A stretch of DNA of 64,000 bases from assembly GCF_023517775.1 (NCBI RefSeq), contig NZ_CP082904.1, positions 2,356,001 to 2,420,000 of the forward strand, in the 5' to 3' direction. The first letter of the stretch is position 1. Every line of letters begins with the position of its first letter. Origin of the DNA: Mixta hanseatica (lineage in GTDB: Bacteria; Pseudomonadota; Gammaproteobacteria; Enterobacterales; Enterobacteriaceae). Shown one piece after another: positions 51,880-61,185 of this stretch. The translations under genes and the position numbers were made by a program. Under the pieces are notes generated by a model that worked only from the letters and a program-made list of their open reading frames with translations, was not told the DNA's origin and did no database searches.

Positions 51880-51938
51880 AGCTTTCTCCAGAAACCTGCC
51901 TGTTTAGACTATTGCGTAATAAATAAGTTGCCGCCACT

Positions 51939-52640
51939 CTATTCGCGGCCCGGCAATTTTTTCCAGGCCACTTCATTACGTAAATAGGCCGGCTCTGCCT
52001 GCTCTGGCGGCAACGCCGCGCCCTGCTGCCACAGCTGCTGCGCCAGCGGCAACATCGCCTCTGCTGCGGGCAGCGTGATCTCGCTGGCCTGCAGCGTCAG
52101 CGGACTTTCCGCTATCAGATGCGGCCAGGCCGCCCAGCCGGTGCCGACCGTCATCCACTCGCCGGAGAGCTGCTGCATGCGCGCCAGCGCCGCGTCCGGC
52201 TTCAGCACCGCTTCACTTGCTTCACCCTGCCACTGGCCATCATCGGCACGCTGATATTCCGCCCAGTAGACCTCTCCCATGCGCGCATCGATTGCCGCCA
52301 GCACGCGACGGGCGCCGTGACGCTGCCAGGCAGCTTCCGCCATGGTCATCAGCGTGGAAACGCCAAGCAGCGGCAGGCCGGCGCCAAACGCCAGCCCCTG
52401 GGCGATGCCGATGCCGATGCGTACACCGGTAAAACTGCCCGGCCCACGGCCGAAGGCCAGCGCATCCAGCTGCGATAAGGCCAGCTGATGGCGCGTCAGC
52501 ATCTCTTCTACCATTGGCAGAATACGCTGCGTATGCTCGCGCGCGCAGAGTTCAAAATGGGCGTCAACGACACCGTCCAGCAACAGCGCTACCGAACAGG
52601 CTTCAGTAGCAGTATCAAGAGCTAAAATTCGCGCGGACAT
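51939..52640 (-). CDS. tsaB: TsaB, tRNA threonylcarbamoyladenosine synthesis protein
   Basis: Partner of TsaD and TsaE in making the essential t6A37 tRNA modification. It has 233 residues from the ATG at 52640 ([20 protein letters not shown]); 12 upstream in-frame residues have no support. The ASKHA fold shows [21 protein letters not shown] and [20 protein letters not shown] lies just before the start. Upstream is yoaA, as in E. coli. Confidence 0.96.
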   Translation of the reverse strand: MSARILALDTATEACSVALLLDGVVDAHFELCAREHTQRILPMVEEMLTRHQLALSQLDALAFGRGPGSFTGVRIGIGIAQGLAFGAGLPLLGVSTLMTMAEAAWQRHGARRVLAAIDARMGEVYWAEYQRADDGQWQGEASEAVLKPDAALARMQQLSGEWMTVGTGWAAWPHLIAESPLTLQASEITLPAAEAMLPLAQQLWQQGAALPPEQAEPAYLRNEVAWKKLPGRE

Positions 52641-52697
52641 AACAACCTCAGGCGAGAAATTTTTTTCGGCGCGCATCTTAGCACAGCCGCCGGGGAA

Positions 52698-54608
52698 TTA
52701 CTTCTCATCGGGACGATGCAGGAAGCTGACCGCCTGCTGCAGATCGCGGGTACGCGGCGTAGGCGGCAGGCTGTTAAGGAATACCGCGCCATAAGGCCGC
52801 ATCACCAGGCGATTATCGCAAATCACCAGCACGCCGCGGTCATCCACATCACGGATTAAACGGCCCACGCCCTGCTTCAGGGTAATGACCGCATCGGGCA
52901 GTTGCACCTCATCGAAAGGATCGCCCCCGCGCAGCCGGCAATCTTCCATGCGCGCCTTAAGCAACGGGTCGTCCGGCGAGGTAAACGGCAGCTTATCGAT
53001 AATGACCAGCGACAGCGCATCACCGGGCACATCCACCCCTTCCCAGAAGCTACTGGTGGCGACCAGCAGCGCATTGCCCGCCTCGATAAACTGTTTTAGC
53101 AGCTGCGCTTTGCCGGTTTCACCCTGCAGCAGCACCGGTAGCGTCAGGCTGGCGCGAAACTCCTCCGCCAGCGCACGCATCATCTGGTGCGAGGTACACA
53201 GAAAGAAGCAGCGGCCGTTATTCGCCTCGATCAGCGGCAGCAAACGGCGCGCCAGCTGTTTCGCCCCGCCCGGCTGATTTGGCGACGGCAGATCGCGCGG
53301 CACGCAAAGCAGCGCCTGACGCGCATAGTCAAACGGACTGTTCAGGATCATGCTCTGCGCCTGATGTACGCCAAGCCGATCCATAAAGTGGGTCATCTGT
53401 TCATTGACCGCCAGCGTCGCGGAGGTAAAAATCCACGCTGCCGGCCGTTCGCTAATCACCTCGCGAAAGCGTTCGGCAACGGAAAGCGGCGTCAACGCCA
53501 GCACAAAGTGTCTTGAGGTGCATTCGTACCAGTAGCTGAAGCCCGGCTCGCTGATATTCTTCAGCCGCTTTAGTCGGTTACGATACTGCGACGCGCGTTC
53601 GAAGGCGGCATCCAGCAGCGCCGAGCGCCCAAGCGACATTTTCGCTACGTCATAGCACAGCTCCAGCGCATCATCCAACAATGTCAGGGCACGCTGAACA
53701 TCACGGTCGTTAAGGATTTCGCGCAGGTTGCCGCGAAAACCAGGGTCGCCCAGCGCCAGACGAAAATCCTGCGTGCTTTGCGCCAGCCGGTCGGCTGCTT
53801 TTTGCAGCTGCTGGACGTCGCGTACTTCGGTGCGATAGGCAATGGTGATATCTTTCGCCAGATCCAGCAACTGACGGCTGGAAAGCTGCTGACCAAAATA
53901 TTGGCTGGCGATATCGGGCACCTGATGCGCCTCATCGAAGATCATCACGTCCGCTTCGGGGATCAGTTCAGCGAATCCACTCTCTTTTACCACCATATCG
54001 GCCAGGAACAGGTGATGGTTCACCACCACCACGTCGGCATCCATCGCACGGCGACGCGCCTTTACCACAAAGCACTCTTTATACAGCGGGCAGTCGTTGC
54101 CGAGGCAGTTATCATTGGTGCTGGTGACTAGCGGCCAGATCGTGCTGTCTTCCGCTACGCCGCTACAGCTGCTGATATCGCCATCCGAAGTTTCGCTGGC
54201 CCAGCGGCGCAGCCAGACCAGATCGCTGAGCGTTTGTACGGTCAGCTCACCGCCGGTCATGCTCTGCTGCTCCAGACGTTCGAGGCAGAGATAGTTGGAA
54301 CGCCCTTTTAGTAGCGCCGTTTTGCCTTTATAGGCCAGCGCTTTCGTCACTTTGGGCAGGTCGCGGCTGTAAAGTTGATCCTGTAACGCTTTTGATCCGG
54401 TGGAGATAATCGCTTTTTTGCCGGCACGTAATACCGGCACCAGGTAGGCGTAGGTTTTTCCCGTGCCGGTCCCGGCCTCTACCACCAGCTCGCCACGTTG
54501 TTCAATGGCCTGCGTGACCGCCACGGCCATCAGCTGCTGCGCCTCACGCGGGCGGAAACCCGGTATTGCCTGCGCTAAAGCGCCATCGGCTGCAAAATCG
54601 TCTGCCAC
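52698..54608 (-). CDS. yoaA: YoaA, DinG-family iron-sulfur helicase
   Basis: XPD/DinG-like superfamily 2 DNA helicase of 636 residues, the same as E. coli YoaA, which acts with the polymerase clamp-loader subunit HolC in damage tolerance. Walker A GTGTGKTYAYL is near residue 45 and the DEAH box is FDEAHQVPD. Four cysteines that hold the iron-sulfur cluster are in NYLCLERL and DNCLGNDCPLYKECF. The C-terminal helicase motifs include VGRLIRDVDDRG. It precedes tsaB. Confidence 0.96.
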   Translation of the reverse strand: MADDFAADGALAQAIPGFRPREAQQLMAVAVTQAIEQRGELVVEAGTGTGKTYAYLVPVLRAGKKAIISTGSKALQDQLYSRDLPKVTKALAYKGKTALLKGRSNYLCLERLEQQSMTGGELTVQTLSDLVWLRRWASETSDGDISSCSGVAEDSTIWPLVTSTNDNCLGNDCPLYKECFVVKARRRAMDADVVVVNHHLFLADMVVKESGFAELIPEADVMIFDEAHQVPDIASQYFGQQLSSRQLLDLAKDITIAYRTEVRDVQQLQKAADRLAQSTQDFRLALGDPGFRGNLREILNDRDVQRALTLLDDALELCYDVAKMSLGRSALLDAAFERASQYRNRLKRLKNISEPGFSYWYECTSRHFVLALTPLSVAERFREVISERPAAWIFTSATLAVNEQMTHFMDRLGVHQAQSMILNSPFDYARQALLCVPRDLPSPNQPGGAKQLARRLLPLIEANNGRCFFLCTSHQMMRALAEEFRASLTLPVLLQGETGKAQLLKQFIEAGNALLVATSSFWEGVDVPGDALSLVIIDKLPFTSPDDPLLKARMEDCRLRGGDPFDEVQLPDAVITLKQGVGRLIRDVDDRGVLVICDNRLVMRPYGAVFLNSLPPTPRTRDLQQAVSFLHRPDEK

Positions 54609-54754
54609 ATATCCTCACTGGTTGTGTTAAAACGGCCTGATTATACCTTAAATAGTTTGAGCGGCAGGAGATAACGCGCCGGCCATCATCTTAATGACAG
54701 CGCAGGCGTAACTGTGCCAGGCTAACGGCGAAAAAATGGAATAAGGAATAAGCT

Positions 54755-55108
54755 ATGTCAGTTACCCGTATCGATCCTGAACATCGTATGTCAGAAGCCG
54801 TAGTACACAACGATACCGTTTATTACACCAGCGTGCCGGAAAACCTGGATGAGGACGCTGAAGCGCAAACGGCAAATGCGCTGGCCGTTATCGACCAGCT
54901 GCTGACGCGTGTCGGTTCGGATAAAAGCCGCATCTTGGACGCCACGATTTTTCTGGTTGATAAAGCGGATTTTGCCGCGATGAACCGGGCGTGGGATGCC
55001 TGGGTTTCACCAGGCAATGCCCCGGTGCGCTGCACTGTTCAAGCCGGTTTGATGAACCCAAAATATAAAGTAGAAATTAAAATTATCGCTGCGCTCAACC
55101 CCGCCTGA
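54755..55108 (+). CDS. yoaB: YoaB, RidA/YjgF family protein
   Basis: RidA-superfamily protein of 117 residues (E. coli 114). Relatives hydrolyse reactive enamine/imine intermediates; the conserved C-terminal APVRCTVQAGLMNPKYKVEIKIIA-like block holds the arginine typical of the active site. The ATG follows GGAATAAGCT. Its TGA abuts the yoaH stop exactly, so the convergent genes share TGATCA. Confidence 0.94.
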   Translation: MSVTRIDPEHRMSEAVVHNDTVYYTSVPENLDEDAEAQTANALAVIDQLLTRVGSDKSRILDATIFLVDKADFAAMNRAWDAWVSPGNAPVRCTVQAGLMNPKYKVEIKIIAALNPA

Positions 55109-55297
55109 TCAGGCTTCGTCTTCGTCATCCTCTTCGAAGAGCGCCGCAACATGTCCGCCAGTATGCGTCTGGCGGATTTCCTGGGCCACCCGGGTAATCG
55201 CTTCTCCACTGCTCATCCCTTCGGCCATCAGCTGATGAATACGCTCCACCGCCTGTTGTTGCTGTTCATGGCTTAACGCCGGTAAACCTGTAGACAT
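55109..55297 (-). CDS. yoaH: YoaH, UPF0181 small protein
   Basis: Protein of 62 residues with the UPF0181 pattern [30 protein letters not shown] and an acidic tail (FEEDDEDEA). The ATG at 55297 follows CAGGAGCCAT and gives MSTGLPAL, matching E. coli YoaH; ten upstream in-frame residues are not supported. It is divergent from pabB, as in E. coli. Function unknown. Confidence 0.92.
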   Translation of the reverse strand: MSTGLPALSHEQQQQAVERIHQLMAEGMSSGEAITRVAQEIRQTHTGGHVAALFEEDDEDEA

Positions 55298-55439
55298 AAT
55301 GGCTCCTGTTAATAGTTGAACGATCATAACCTGCCTGAACGGTATGTTCGAAGCGGGTCAGCCATCTGGCTGGTTTACGATAAACAAACAGATGCCAGCA
55401 ACGGAAAAATATGCCAGGCTTGCCGTTTGATTACCACCC

Positions 55440-56840
55440 ATGCTGCTAAAAGTGATGCCCGTAGTCTACCACGCTTTACCCTATACGCCTGATGCGCTTT
55501 CTGAACTCTTTGGTCGCGTAGCACATTTGCCCTGGGCGATGCTGCTCAGCTCCGGCACTGCCGATCATCCCGATAGCCGCTTCGATATGATGGTGGCCGA
55601 TCCGGTTGCGACGCTGGAAACACATGGCGCCGTCACCCGCATCATTAAAGGTGACAGTGTCACTGAATCTACCGCAGATCCGTTGCGTTTACTGGAGACC
55701 GAACAGGCCAGCCTGCTCTCTAAGGTAGCGCCGCGAGACGATCTACCGTTTCAGGGCGGCGCGCTTGGCCTGTTTGGCTACGATTTAGGCCGCCGGTTTG
55801 AGCGCCTGCCGCAACAGGCCGTGGCGGATATCGCCACACCGGATATGGCGACAGGCATTTATGACTGGGTGCTGATTGCCGATCATCAGCAACAGACGCT
55901 GACGCTGGTCGATCATCAGCCGGACGGCGCGCGGCTACGCTGGCTGGAGGCGCTGCCGACGCCGCCCGAAACCGCGCCTTTTCGCCTGACGCGCCGCTGG
56001 CAATCCAATATGACGCCGGAGAGCTACCGCGCACGCTTCGATCGTATTCAGGCCTGGCTGCAGGCTGGCGATTGCTATCAGGTTAATCTGGCGCAGCGTT
56101 TTCAGGCGGGCTACGAAGGCGATGAATGGCAGGCGTTCCGGCGGCTGAATGAGAGTAACCGCGCCCCGTTCAGCGCTTTTTTACGTTTGCCGGAGAGCGT
56201 GATTCTGAGCCTGTCGCCAGAGCGTTTTCTTTCGCTAAAGCATGATGTGATTGAAACCCGGCCGATTAAGGGCACGCTGCCGCGTCTGGCGGATGAACAG
56301 GCCGATCGGCTGCAGGCGCAAAAACTGGCGCAGTCGGAAAAAGATCGCGCCGAAAACTTAATGATTGTCGATCTGCTGCGCAATGATATTGGCCGCGTCG
56401 CGGTGCCGGGCAGCGTGCGGGTGCCGGAGCTGTTTGTAGTTGAGCCTTTTCCTGCCGTTCATCATCTGGTCAGTACCATTCATGCTCGTCTGAAGCCGGA
56501 GCTGAGCGCCGGCGATCTGCTGCGCGCCTGTTTCCCGGGCGGATCGATTACCGGCGCGCCCAAGGTGCGGGCGATGGAGATCATTGAAGCGCTGGAGCCG
56601 CAGCGCCGTAACGCCTGGTGCGGCAGTATCGGCTATTTAAGCTGCTGCGGCGGCATGGACAGCAGCATTACCATTCGCACCTTGATTGCGGAACGCGGTC
56701 AACTTTACTGTGCGGCAGGCGGCGGGATCGTTGCCGACAGCGAAGCTGAACTGGAGTACCAGGAAACGCTGCATAAGCTGGGCCGTATTTTACCTTTGCT
56801 GGAGGATAGCGCACCCGATGACTGCACCGCTGACGCTTAA
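55440..56840 (+). CDS. pabB: Aminodeoxychorismate synthase component I
   Basis: Converts chorismate, with ammonia from PabA, to 4-amino-4-deoxychorismate for folate. It has 466 residues from the ATG at 55440 (E. coli 453); a second ATG at 55455 is possible, and neither has a strong ribosome binding site. The chorismate-binding block [14 protein letters not shown] contains the PIKGT motif with the active-site lysine; [19 protein letters not shown] and [16 protein letters not shown] are also present. Its 3' end overlaps nudL by 23 bases. Confidence 0.96.
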   Translation: MLLKVMPVVYHALPYTPDALSELFGRVAHLPWAMLLSSGTADHPDSRFDMMVADPVATLETHGAVTRIIKGDSVTESTADPLRLLETEQASLLSKVAPRDDLPFQGGALGLFGYDLGRRFERLPQQAVADIATPDMATGIYDWVLIADHQQQTLTLVDHQPDGARLRWLEALPTPPETAPFRLTRRWQSNMTPESYRARFDRIQAWLQAGDCYQVNLAQRFQAGYEGDEWQAFRRLNESNRAPFSAFLRLPESVILSLSPERFLSLKHDVIETRPIKGTLPRLADEQADRLQAQKLAQSEKDRAENLMIVDLLRNDIGRVAVPGSVRVPELFVVEPFPAVHHLVSTIHARLKPELSAGDLLRACFPGGSITGAPKVRAMEIIEALEPQRRNAWCGSIGYLSCCGGMDSSITIRTLIAERGQLYCAAGGGIVADSEAELEYQETLHKLGRILPLLEDSAPDDCTADA

Positions 56841-57405
56841 TAGTTTTCTGACGCGCTTTCAGCTTCAGTCTCCCCCGCCGTCGCCGGAGCTGGCGCCCGC
56901 CCGCCGTCAGGCGGCGGTGCTGGTGCCGATTGTTGCGCGCGAAGAGCCGGGGCTGCTGCTCACGCGACGCGCGCCCTGGCTACGTAAGCATGCGGGTCAG
57001 GTGGCGTTTCCCGGCGGCATGCGCGATGCCAGCGATCCTTCGCTGACGTTTACTGCCTTACGCGAGGCGCGCGAGGAGATCGCCTTGCAGACGCAGAATG
57101 TGCGCCTTATCGGTACGCTGCCGACGGTCGGCAGCAGTAGCGGTTTTCAGGTGACGCCGGTGGTGGGAATTATTCCGCCCGATTTACCGCTACAGCCCAG
57201 CGCCGACGAAGTGGATGCTATTTTTGAGATGCCGTTACAGGAGGCCTTGCGCCTTTCGCGCTATACGCCGTTGGATATTCATCGTGAAGGCGTTGCTCAT
57301 CAGGTCTGGCTTTCCTGGTATCAGGACTATTTCGTCTGGGGTATGACGGCGGGCATTATCCGCCAGCTTAGCCTGCAGGTTATGCCGGAATTGTTAACCG
57401 ATTAA
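56818..57405 (+). CDS. nudL: NudL, Nudix hydrolase
   Basis: Nudix-family CoA/pyrophosphate hydrolase of 195 residues (E. coli NudL 192). The ATG at 56818, with GGAGG 12 bases upstream inside pabB, gives [16 protein letters not shown], in line with E. coli; the much longer frame from 56686 lies in pabB. The NudL/UPF0035 pattern [21 protein letters not shown] is followed by the Nudix box core REAREEIAL. The substrate is inferred. It is probably coupled to pabB. Confidence 0.94.
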   Translation: MTAPLTLNSFLTRFQLQSPPPSPELAPARRQAAVLVPIVAREEPGLLLTRRAPWLRKHAGQVAFPGGMRDASDPSLTFTALREAREEIALQTQNVRLIGTLPTVGSSSGFQVTPVVGIIPPDLPLQPSADEVDAIFEMPLQEALRLSRYTPLDIHREGVAHQVWLSWYQDYFVWGMTAGIIRQLSLQVMPELLTD

Positions 57406-57819
57406 TCAAATAAATATTGGGTAAAAAGTATTCTTTCCGTGATTTTTCACTAAATTTTCCTCAGTAAGCGATCCGAATCACTTCCTTCCTACTAAAAACT
57501 CGTTATATTTAGCGCGCTCTCACCAGGAAGTTTCTGAGGCGTTGCGCATGATATTGGTTCAGGAAACAGGCCTGCGCGGCGGGTGCTTATGGCGCCTGTG
57601 CCGAATAAGATTTTTTAGCCAAATTAATGAATTTATTTCATGCGAAAAGATGAATTTTCAACCACCAGGATCATTACTATACGCTGAATATTTCGCGTTA
57701 CAGGCAGTTAGCGACCCCATGAACCGCACACTGAGTTCAGGCGCCTGCAATCTGAAGTATGACGGGTATATATGCAGAGTATTGTTTGCTGCAAAATTAA
57801 TAATTAAGGAGCGTGTAGC
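57406..57819 (+). other. Leader and promoter region of sdaA
   Basis: This AT-rich region of 414 bases before sdaA contains promoter-like TATATT near 57503. A 93-codon frame (57542-57823) ends in TGA overlapping the sdaA GTG, but it has rare codons (ATA, AGA, CTA, GGA) and no ribosome binding site, so I do not call it. In E. coli sdaA is Lrp-controlled; the AT-rich DNA would suit that. Confidence 0.5.
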
Positions 57820-59184
57820 GTGATTAGCGTTTTCGACATGTTTAAGATCGGCATTGGCCCGTCCAGTTCCCATACGCTGGGTCCGATGAAAGCCGGCAAA
57901 CAATTTGTCGATGATTTGAGCCGCGATAACCGGCTGTTGGACGTTACGCGCATCGCCGTGGAGGTATACGGCTCGCTCTCGCTCACCGGCAAAGGCCACC
58001 ATACCGATATCGCCATTATTATGGGCCTTTCCGGCGCTTCGCCTGAAAGCGTAGATATTGATGCCATTCCCGCTTTTATCCGTGATGTTGAACAGCGCGA
58101 GCGCCTGCTGCTGGCCAACGGTCAGCATGAGGTGGATTTTCCTCGCGAAGGCGGCATGAATTTCCGCAGTGAAAACCTTTCTCGTCATGAGAATGCTATG
58201 CGTATCCATGCATTCGCGGGCGAAACCTGTATCTACAGCAAAACCTATTATTCTATCGGCGGCGGTTTTATCGTTGATGATGAGCACTTTGGCGAGCCGG
58301 TGCTGGATGAGGTTTCGGTGCCTTATCCATTTAATTCGGCAAAAGAGCTGTTGGCGCACTGTCGTGAAACCGGCCTTTCTGTTTCCGGCCTGGTGATGAA
58401 AAACGAGCTGGCACTGCACAGCCGTCAGGAGATTGAGAGCTATTTTGCCGCCGTCTGGCAGACTATGCGCGACTGTATCGATCGCGGGCTGAATACCGAA
58501 GGCGTGTTGCCTGGCCCGTTACGAGTACCGCGACGTGCCGCCGCGCTGCGCCGGATGCTGGTCTCTTCCGGCAAGCATTCTAACGATCCGATGGTGGTGA
58601 TCGACTGGGTGAATATGTTCGCACTGGCGGTTAATGAAGAGAACGCCGCCGGCGGACGCGTGGTTACCGCGCCGACTAACGGCGCCTGCGGCATCGTGCC
58701 CGCCGTGCTGGCCTATTACGATCACTTTATCGAATCGGTTAGTCCCGATATTTTTATCCGCTATTTTCTGGCCTCGGGCGCCGTTGGCGTGCTGTATAAG
58801 ATGAACGCCTCGATCTCTGGCGCGGAAGTGGGCTGTCAGGGCGAAGTGGGCGTAGCCTGTTCGATGGCAGCGGCCGGTTTGGCAGAGCTGCTGGGCGCCA
58901 GCCCGGAGCAGGTATGCGTTGCCGCGGAGATCGGTATGGAGCATAACCTGGGTCTGACCTGCGATCCGGTTGCCGGTCAGGTGCAGGTTCCCTGCATTGA
59001 GCGTAACGCTATCGCCTCGGTAAAAGCGATTAACTCGGCGCGTATGGCGCTGCGTCGTACCAGTGAACCGCGCGTATCGCTGGATAAAGTGATCGAGACG
59101 ATGTATGAGACAGGCAAAGATATGAACGCTAAATATCGCGAAACCTCGCGCGGCGGTCTGGCGATTAAGGTGCAGTGCGATTAA
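57820..59184 (+). CDS. sdaA: L-serine dehydratase SdaA
   Basis: Iron-sulfur enzyme that deaminates L-serine to pyruvate. It has 454 residues, the same as E. coli. The start is GTG (57820) with AAGGAG upstream; E. coli sdaA also starts with GTG. It begins MISVFDMFKIGIGPSSSHTLGPM, with the beta-domain PSSSHT motif, and cluster cysteines lie in NGACGIVPA, GCQGEVGVACSM and LTCDPVAG. It is followed by an unusual repeat-bearing intergenic region. Confidence 0.98.
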   Translation: MISVFDMFKIGIGPSSSHTLGPMKAGKQFVDDLSRDNRLLDVTRIAVEVYGSLSLTGKGHHTDIAIIMGLSGASPESVDIDAIPAFIRDVEQRERLLLANGQHEVDFPREGGMNFRSENLSRHENAMRIHAFAGETCIYSKTYYSIGGGFIVDDEHFGEPVLDEVSVPYPFNSAKELLAHCRETGLSVSGLVMKNELALHSRQEIESYFAAVWQTMRDCIDRGLNTEGVLPGPLRVPRRAAALRRMLVSSGKHSNDPMVVIDWVNMFALAVNEENAAGGRVVTAPTNGACGIVPAVLAYYDHFIESVSPDIFIRYFLASGAVGVLYKMNASISGAEVGCQGEVGVACSMAAAGLAELLGASPEQVCVAAEIGMEHNLGLTCDPVAGQVQVPCIERNAIASVKAINSARMALRRTSEPRVSLDKVIETMYETGKDMNAKYRETSRGGLAIKVQCD

Positions 59185-59199
59185 TCGCGCTAAAAACGC

Positions 59200-59290
59200 G
59201 CCTGCAGGTGAAGCCTTCGCCCATCTAAGGTGCCTGCGGGTGAAGCCCTGGCCCGTCTAAGGTGCCTGCGGGTGAAGCCCTGGCCGCTCG
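59200..59290 (+). repeat. Tandem 32-bp repeat, direct arm (2.8 copies)
   Basis: Units start at 59200, 59232 and 59264 with a period of exactly 32. The core is GCCTGCGGGTGAAGCCCTGG and the unit ends in TCTAAGGT; copy 1 is slightly diverged and copy 3 is cut after 27 bases. It begins 16 bases after the sdaA stop. The core recurs inverted at 59363-59378. No spacer variation is present, so this is not CRISPR. Confidence 0.85.
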
Positions 59291-59360
59291 TAAAGACGCA
59301 AAAACGTCATCCCTGACAGCTCGACCCGCGCCTTCCAGGGCCGCGGGACGCTTTACTCTT

Positions 59361-59475
59361 CTGCCAGGGCTTCACCCGCTTTGAGTTTTGTGTTTGAGCT
59401 TCCCTCGCTTTAAGATGGGTTGTCTGGGCTTCCTTCGCTTTGGGATTGGTGGCTGGGCTTCTCCCGTGGCGGTCT
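59361..59475 (-). repeat. Inverted, diverged arm of the same repeat (about 4 copies)
   Basis: Read on the minus strand, units with core GCGGGTGAAGCCCTGGCAG, GCGAGGGAAGC, GCGAAGGAAGCCCAG and ACGGGAGAAGCCCAG recur about every 30 bases. The most precise copy (59363-59378, CCAGGGCTTCACCCGC) is a perfect inverted match of the direct arm. Together with 59200-59290 it could form a large hairpin in RNA or DNA. The whole lies between sdaA and the EAL gene; the rest of the gap to 59592 holds nothing I recognise. Confidence 0.75.
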
Positions 59476-59592
59476 GACGCCTTTGCCCGACGCCTGTCAG
59501 CGCCTCTTTTTCTCCAACGCAGCTAAACTTAATGGCGCAATTGCCGATATGAAACTGTCGGAATTTTATTTGGGTGTTAAGGGCGGCTACGG

Positions 59593-61155
59593 ATGCAAAT
59601 ATCCCAGCAGATTATTGGACAATTTCGTCGTAAACGGCTGTTCATCGCGTCAATAGTCGCTGCACTGGTGCTTATCATTACCTTAACCGTTCGTTTTTTC
59701 GAAGAAAAAAAACATATCGAACGTCAGTCGCATCAGTTTGCCAGCAATGCGATTCAGCGTTTCGATCGCCTTTTTTCACCGCTGGATGTGGCGGCCAGTA
59801 ATACCGTCGGGCTGGTTGGGCTTAAATGCAACGATATCCGCTTTTTACTGCATGAAAAGATCTCCGCCATGCAGATCGTCCGCGCCATCCTGCTGGTGAA
59901 TAATGACCGTATCTACTGCTCCAGCGTCTTTGGCGATCGCTCGCTTATTTTCAGTGAAACTTATCCCGAACTGGCGGTAGATAATCAGCGCATGTCGCTG
60001 GGCGTGGATAATTATCTGATCAAGGGTTCGCCGGTTTTACTGCTCTGGACCGCCAGCGCGTTGGATAATCACAGCGGTATTTTGCAGGTTATCAATATCG
60101 AATTAATGAGCCGCTATCTGCTTGAGCCGACGCTCCCATGGGTAGAGCGTGCGGTGTTTAACGTTGGCGGCAAAAGCCTGGAGTATGGCAATCCGCTGAT
60201 TGAAAATACCCAGCCCGCCGAAGACGAGGTGAGCTATCAGAAAGCCTCGCTGCGCTACCCCTTTACCATTACCCTGTACGGACCCGCGCCAACGCGTTTG
60301 GCCTTGCTGACGTTGCCCTCTCAGCTGCCGCTCGCCCTGTTGCTAAGCCTGCTGACCGGCTATAGTGTCTGGTTGGCAACGGCTAACCGCATGAGCTTCT
60401 CCTGGCAAATCAGCTACGGCCTGTCGGCGCATGAGTTTATGGTTTACTGCCAGCCGCTAATCGATAGCCGCACCGGCGACTGCGACGGTATTGAGCTGCT
60501 GCTGCGCTGGAATAACCCGCGCCAGGGCTGGGTACCGCCGGACCTGTTTATTCCGCTGGCCGAGCGGCACCATCTGATCGCCCCTCTGACCCGTTTTGTG
60601 CTTAGCGAAACCGTGCGCTCTTTGCCGCAGTTGCCGCAGCACGCCGGTTTTCATATCGCGATTAACGTGGCCGCCAGTCATTTCCACAATCGGGCCATTA
60701 TTGATGATTTGCAAAAAATCTGGTGGCCCGCCAATCCGCTGCCGCGGCTGGTGGTGGAGTTAACGGAACGCGATGCGCTGCCGCTGATGGATCAAAATGT
60801 GGTGGCGCAGCTGCAACAGGCAGGCATTCGGGTCGCCATTGATGATTTTGGCACCGGGCACAGCTCACTCTCTTATCTGAAAACCTTAAGCCCGGATATA
60901 TTGAAATTGGATAAGATTTTTACCGCTGCTATTGGCACTGATGCGATTAACGCTACGGTAACGGATATGGTGATTTCGCTGGCGCAGCGCCTGCATATCA
61001 GGCTGGTGGCGGAAGGCGTGGAAACCGCCGAGCAGGCCAGCTATCTGTGCCAGCGCGGCGTGGATACGTTGCAGGGATACTACTATGCTCGCCCAATGCC
61101 ATTGGAGAGCTTTCCGGCATGGCTGGCCCAGCATCAGGCCAGCCTGGCAAAGTGA
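59593..61155 (+). CDS. pdeD: CSS-motif EAL phosphodiesterase, PdeD (YoaD)-like
   Basis: Membrane-bound c-di-GMP phosphodiesterase of 520 residues (E. coli PdeD/YoaD 532). An N-terminal membrane segment (about 16-35) is followed by a periplasmic CSS-type domain (LVGLKCNDI and RIYCSSVFG), a second membrane segment (about 235-255) and a cytoplasmic EAL domain. Catalytic positions are kept: the signature reads DGIELLLRW (ELL in place of EAL), INVAASHF, VVELTERD, IDDFGTGHSSL, LKLDKIF and EGVETAEQ. The position between sdaA and yoaE matches E. coli. Confidence 0.93.
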   Translation: MQISQQIIGQFRRKRLFIASIVAALVLIITLTVRFFEEKKHIERQSHQFASNAIQRFDRLFSPLDVAASNTVGLVGLKCNDIRFLLHEKISAMQIVRAILLVNNDRIYCSSVFGDRSLIFSETYPELAVDNQRMSLGVDNYLIKGSPVLLLWTASALDNHSGILQVINIELMSRYLLEPTLPWVERAVFNVGGKSLEYGNPLIENTQPAEDEVSYQKASLRYPFTITLYGPAPTRLALLTLPSQLPLALLLSLLTGYSVWLATANRMSFSWQISYGLSAHEFMVYCQPLIDSRTGDCDGIELLLRWNNPRQGWVPPDLFIPLAERHHLIAPLTRFVLSETVRSLPQLPQHAGFHIAINVAASHFHNRAIIDDLQKIWWPANPLPRLVVELTERDALPLMDQNVVAQLQQAGIRVAIDDFGTGHSSLSYLKTLSPDILKLDKIFTAAIGTDAINATVTDMVISLAQRLHIRLVAEGVETAEQASYLCQRGVDTLQGYYYARPMPLESFPAWLAQHQASLAK

Positions 61156-61158
61156 TGT

Positions 61159-61177
61159 CCGGGGCGCTGCGCCCCGG
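61159..61177. terminator. Hairpin between pdeD and yoaE
   Basis: CCGGGGCGC and GCGCCCCGG flank one T, between convergent genes. No T run is present, so termination is uncertain. Confidence 0.5.
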
Positions 61178-61185
61178 CCCCTGCC

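Noticed and set aside
57542-57823. A 93-codon frame overlapping the sdaA start by GTGA
   Set aside because: It has many rare codons, no ribosome binding site and no recognisable family, so it reads as leader sequence.
59200-59290. CRISPR array
   Set aside because: The units are contiguous with no variable spacers, there are under three copies, and no cas genes are near.
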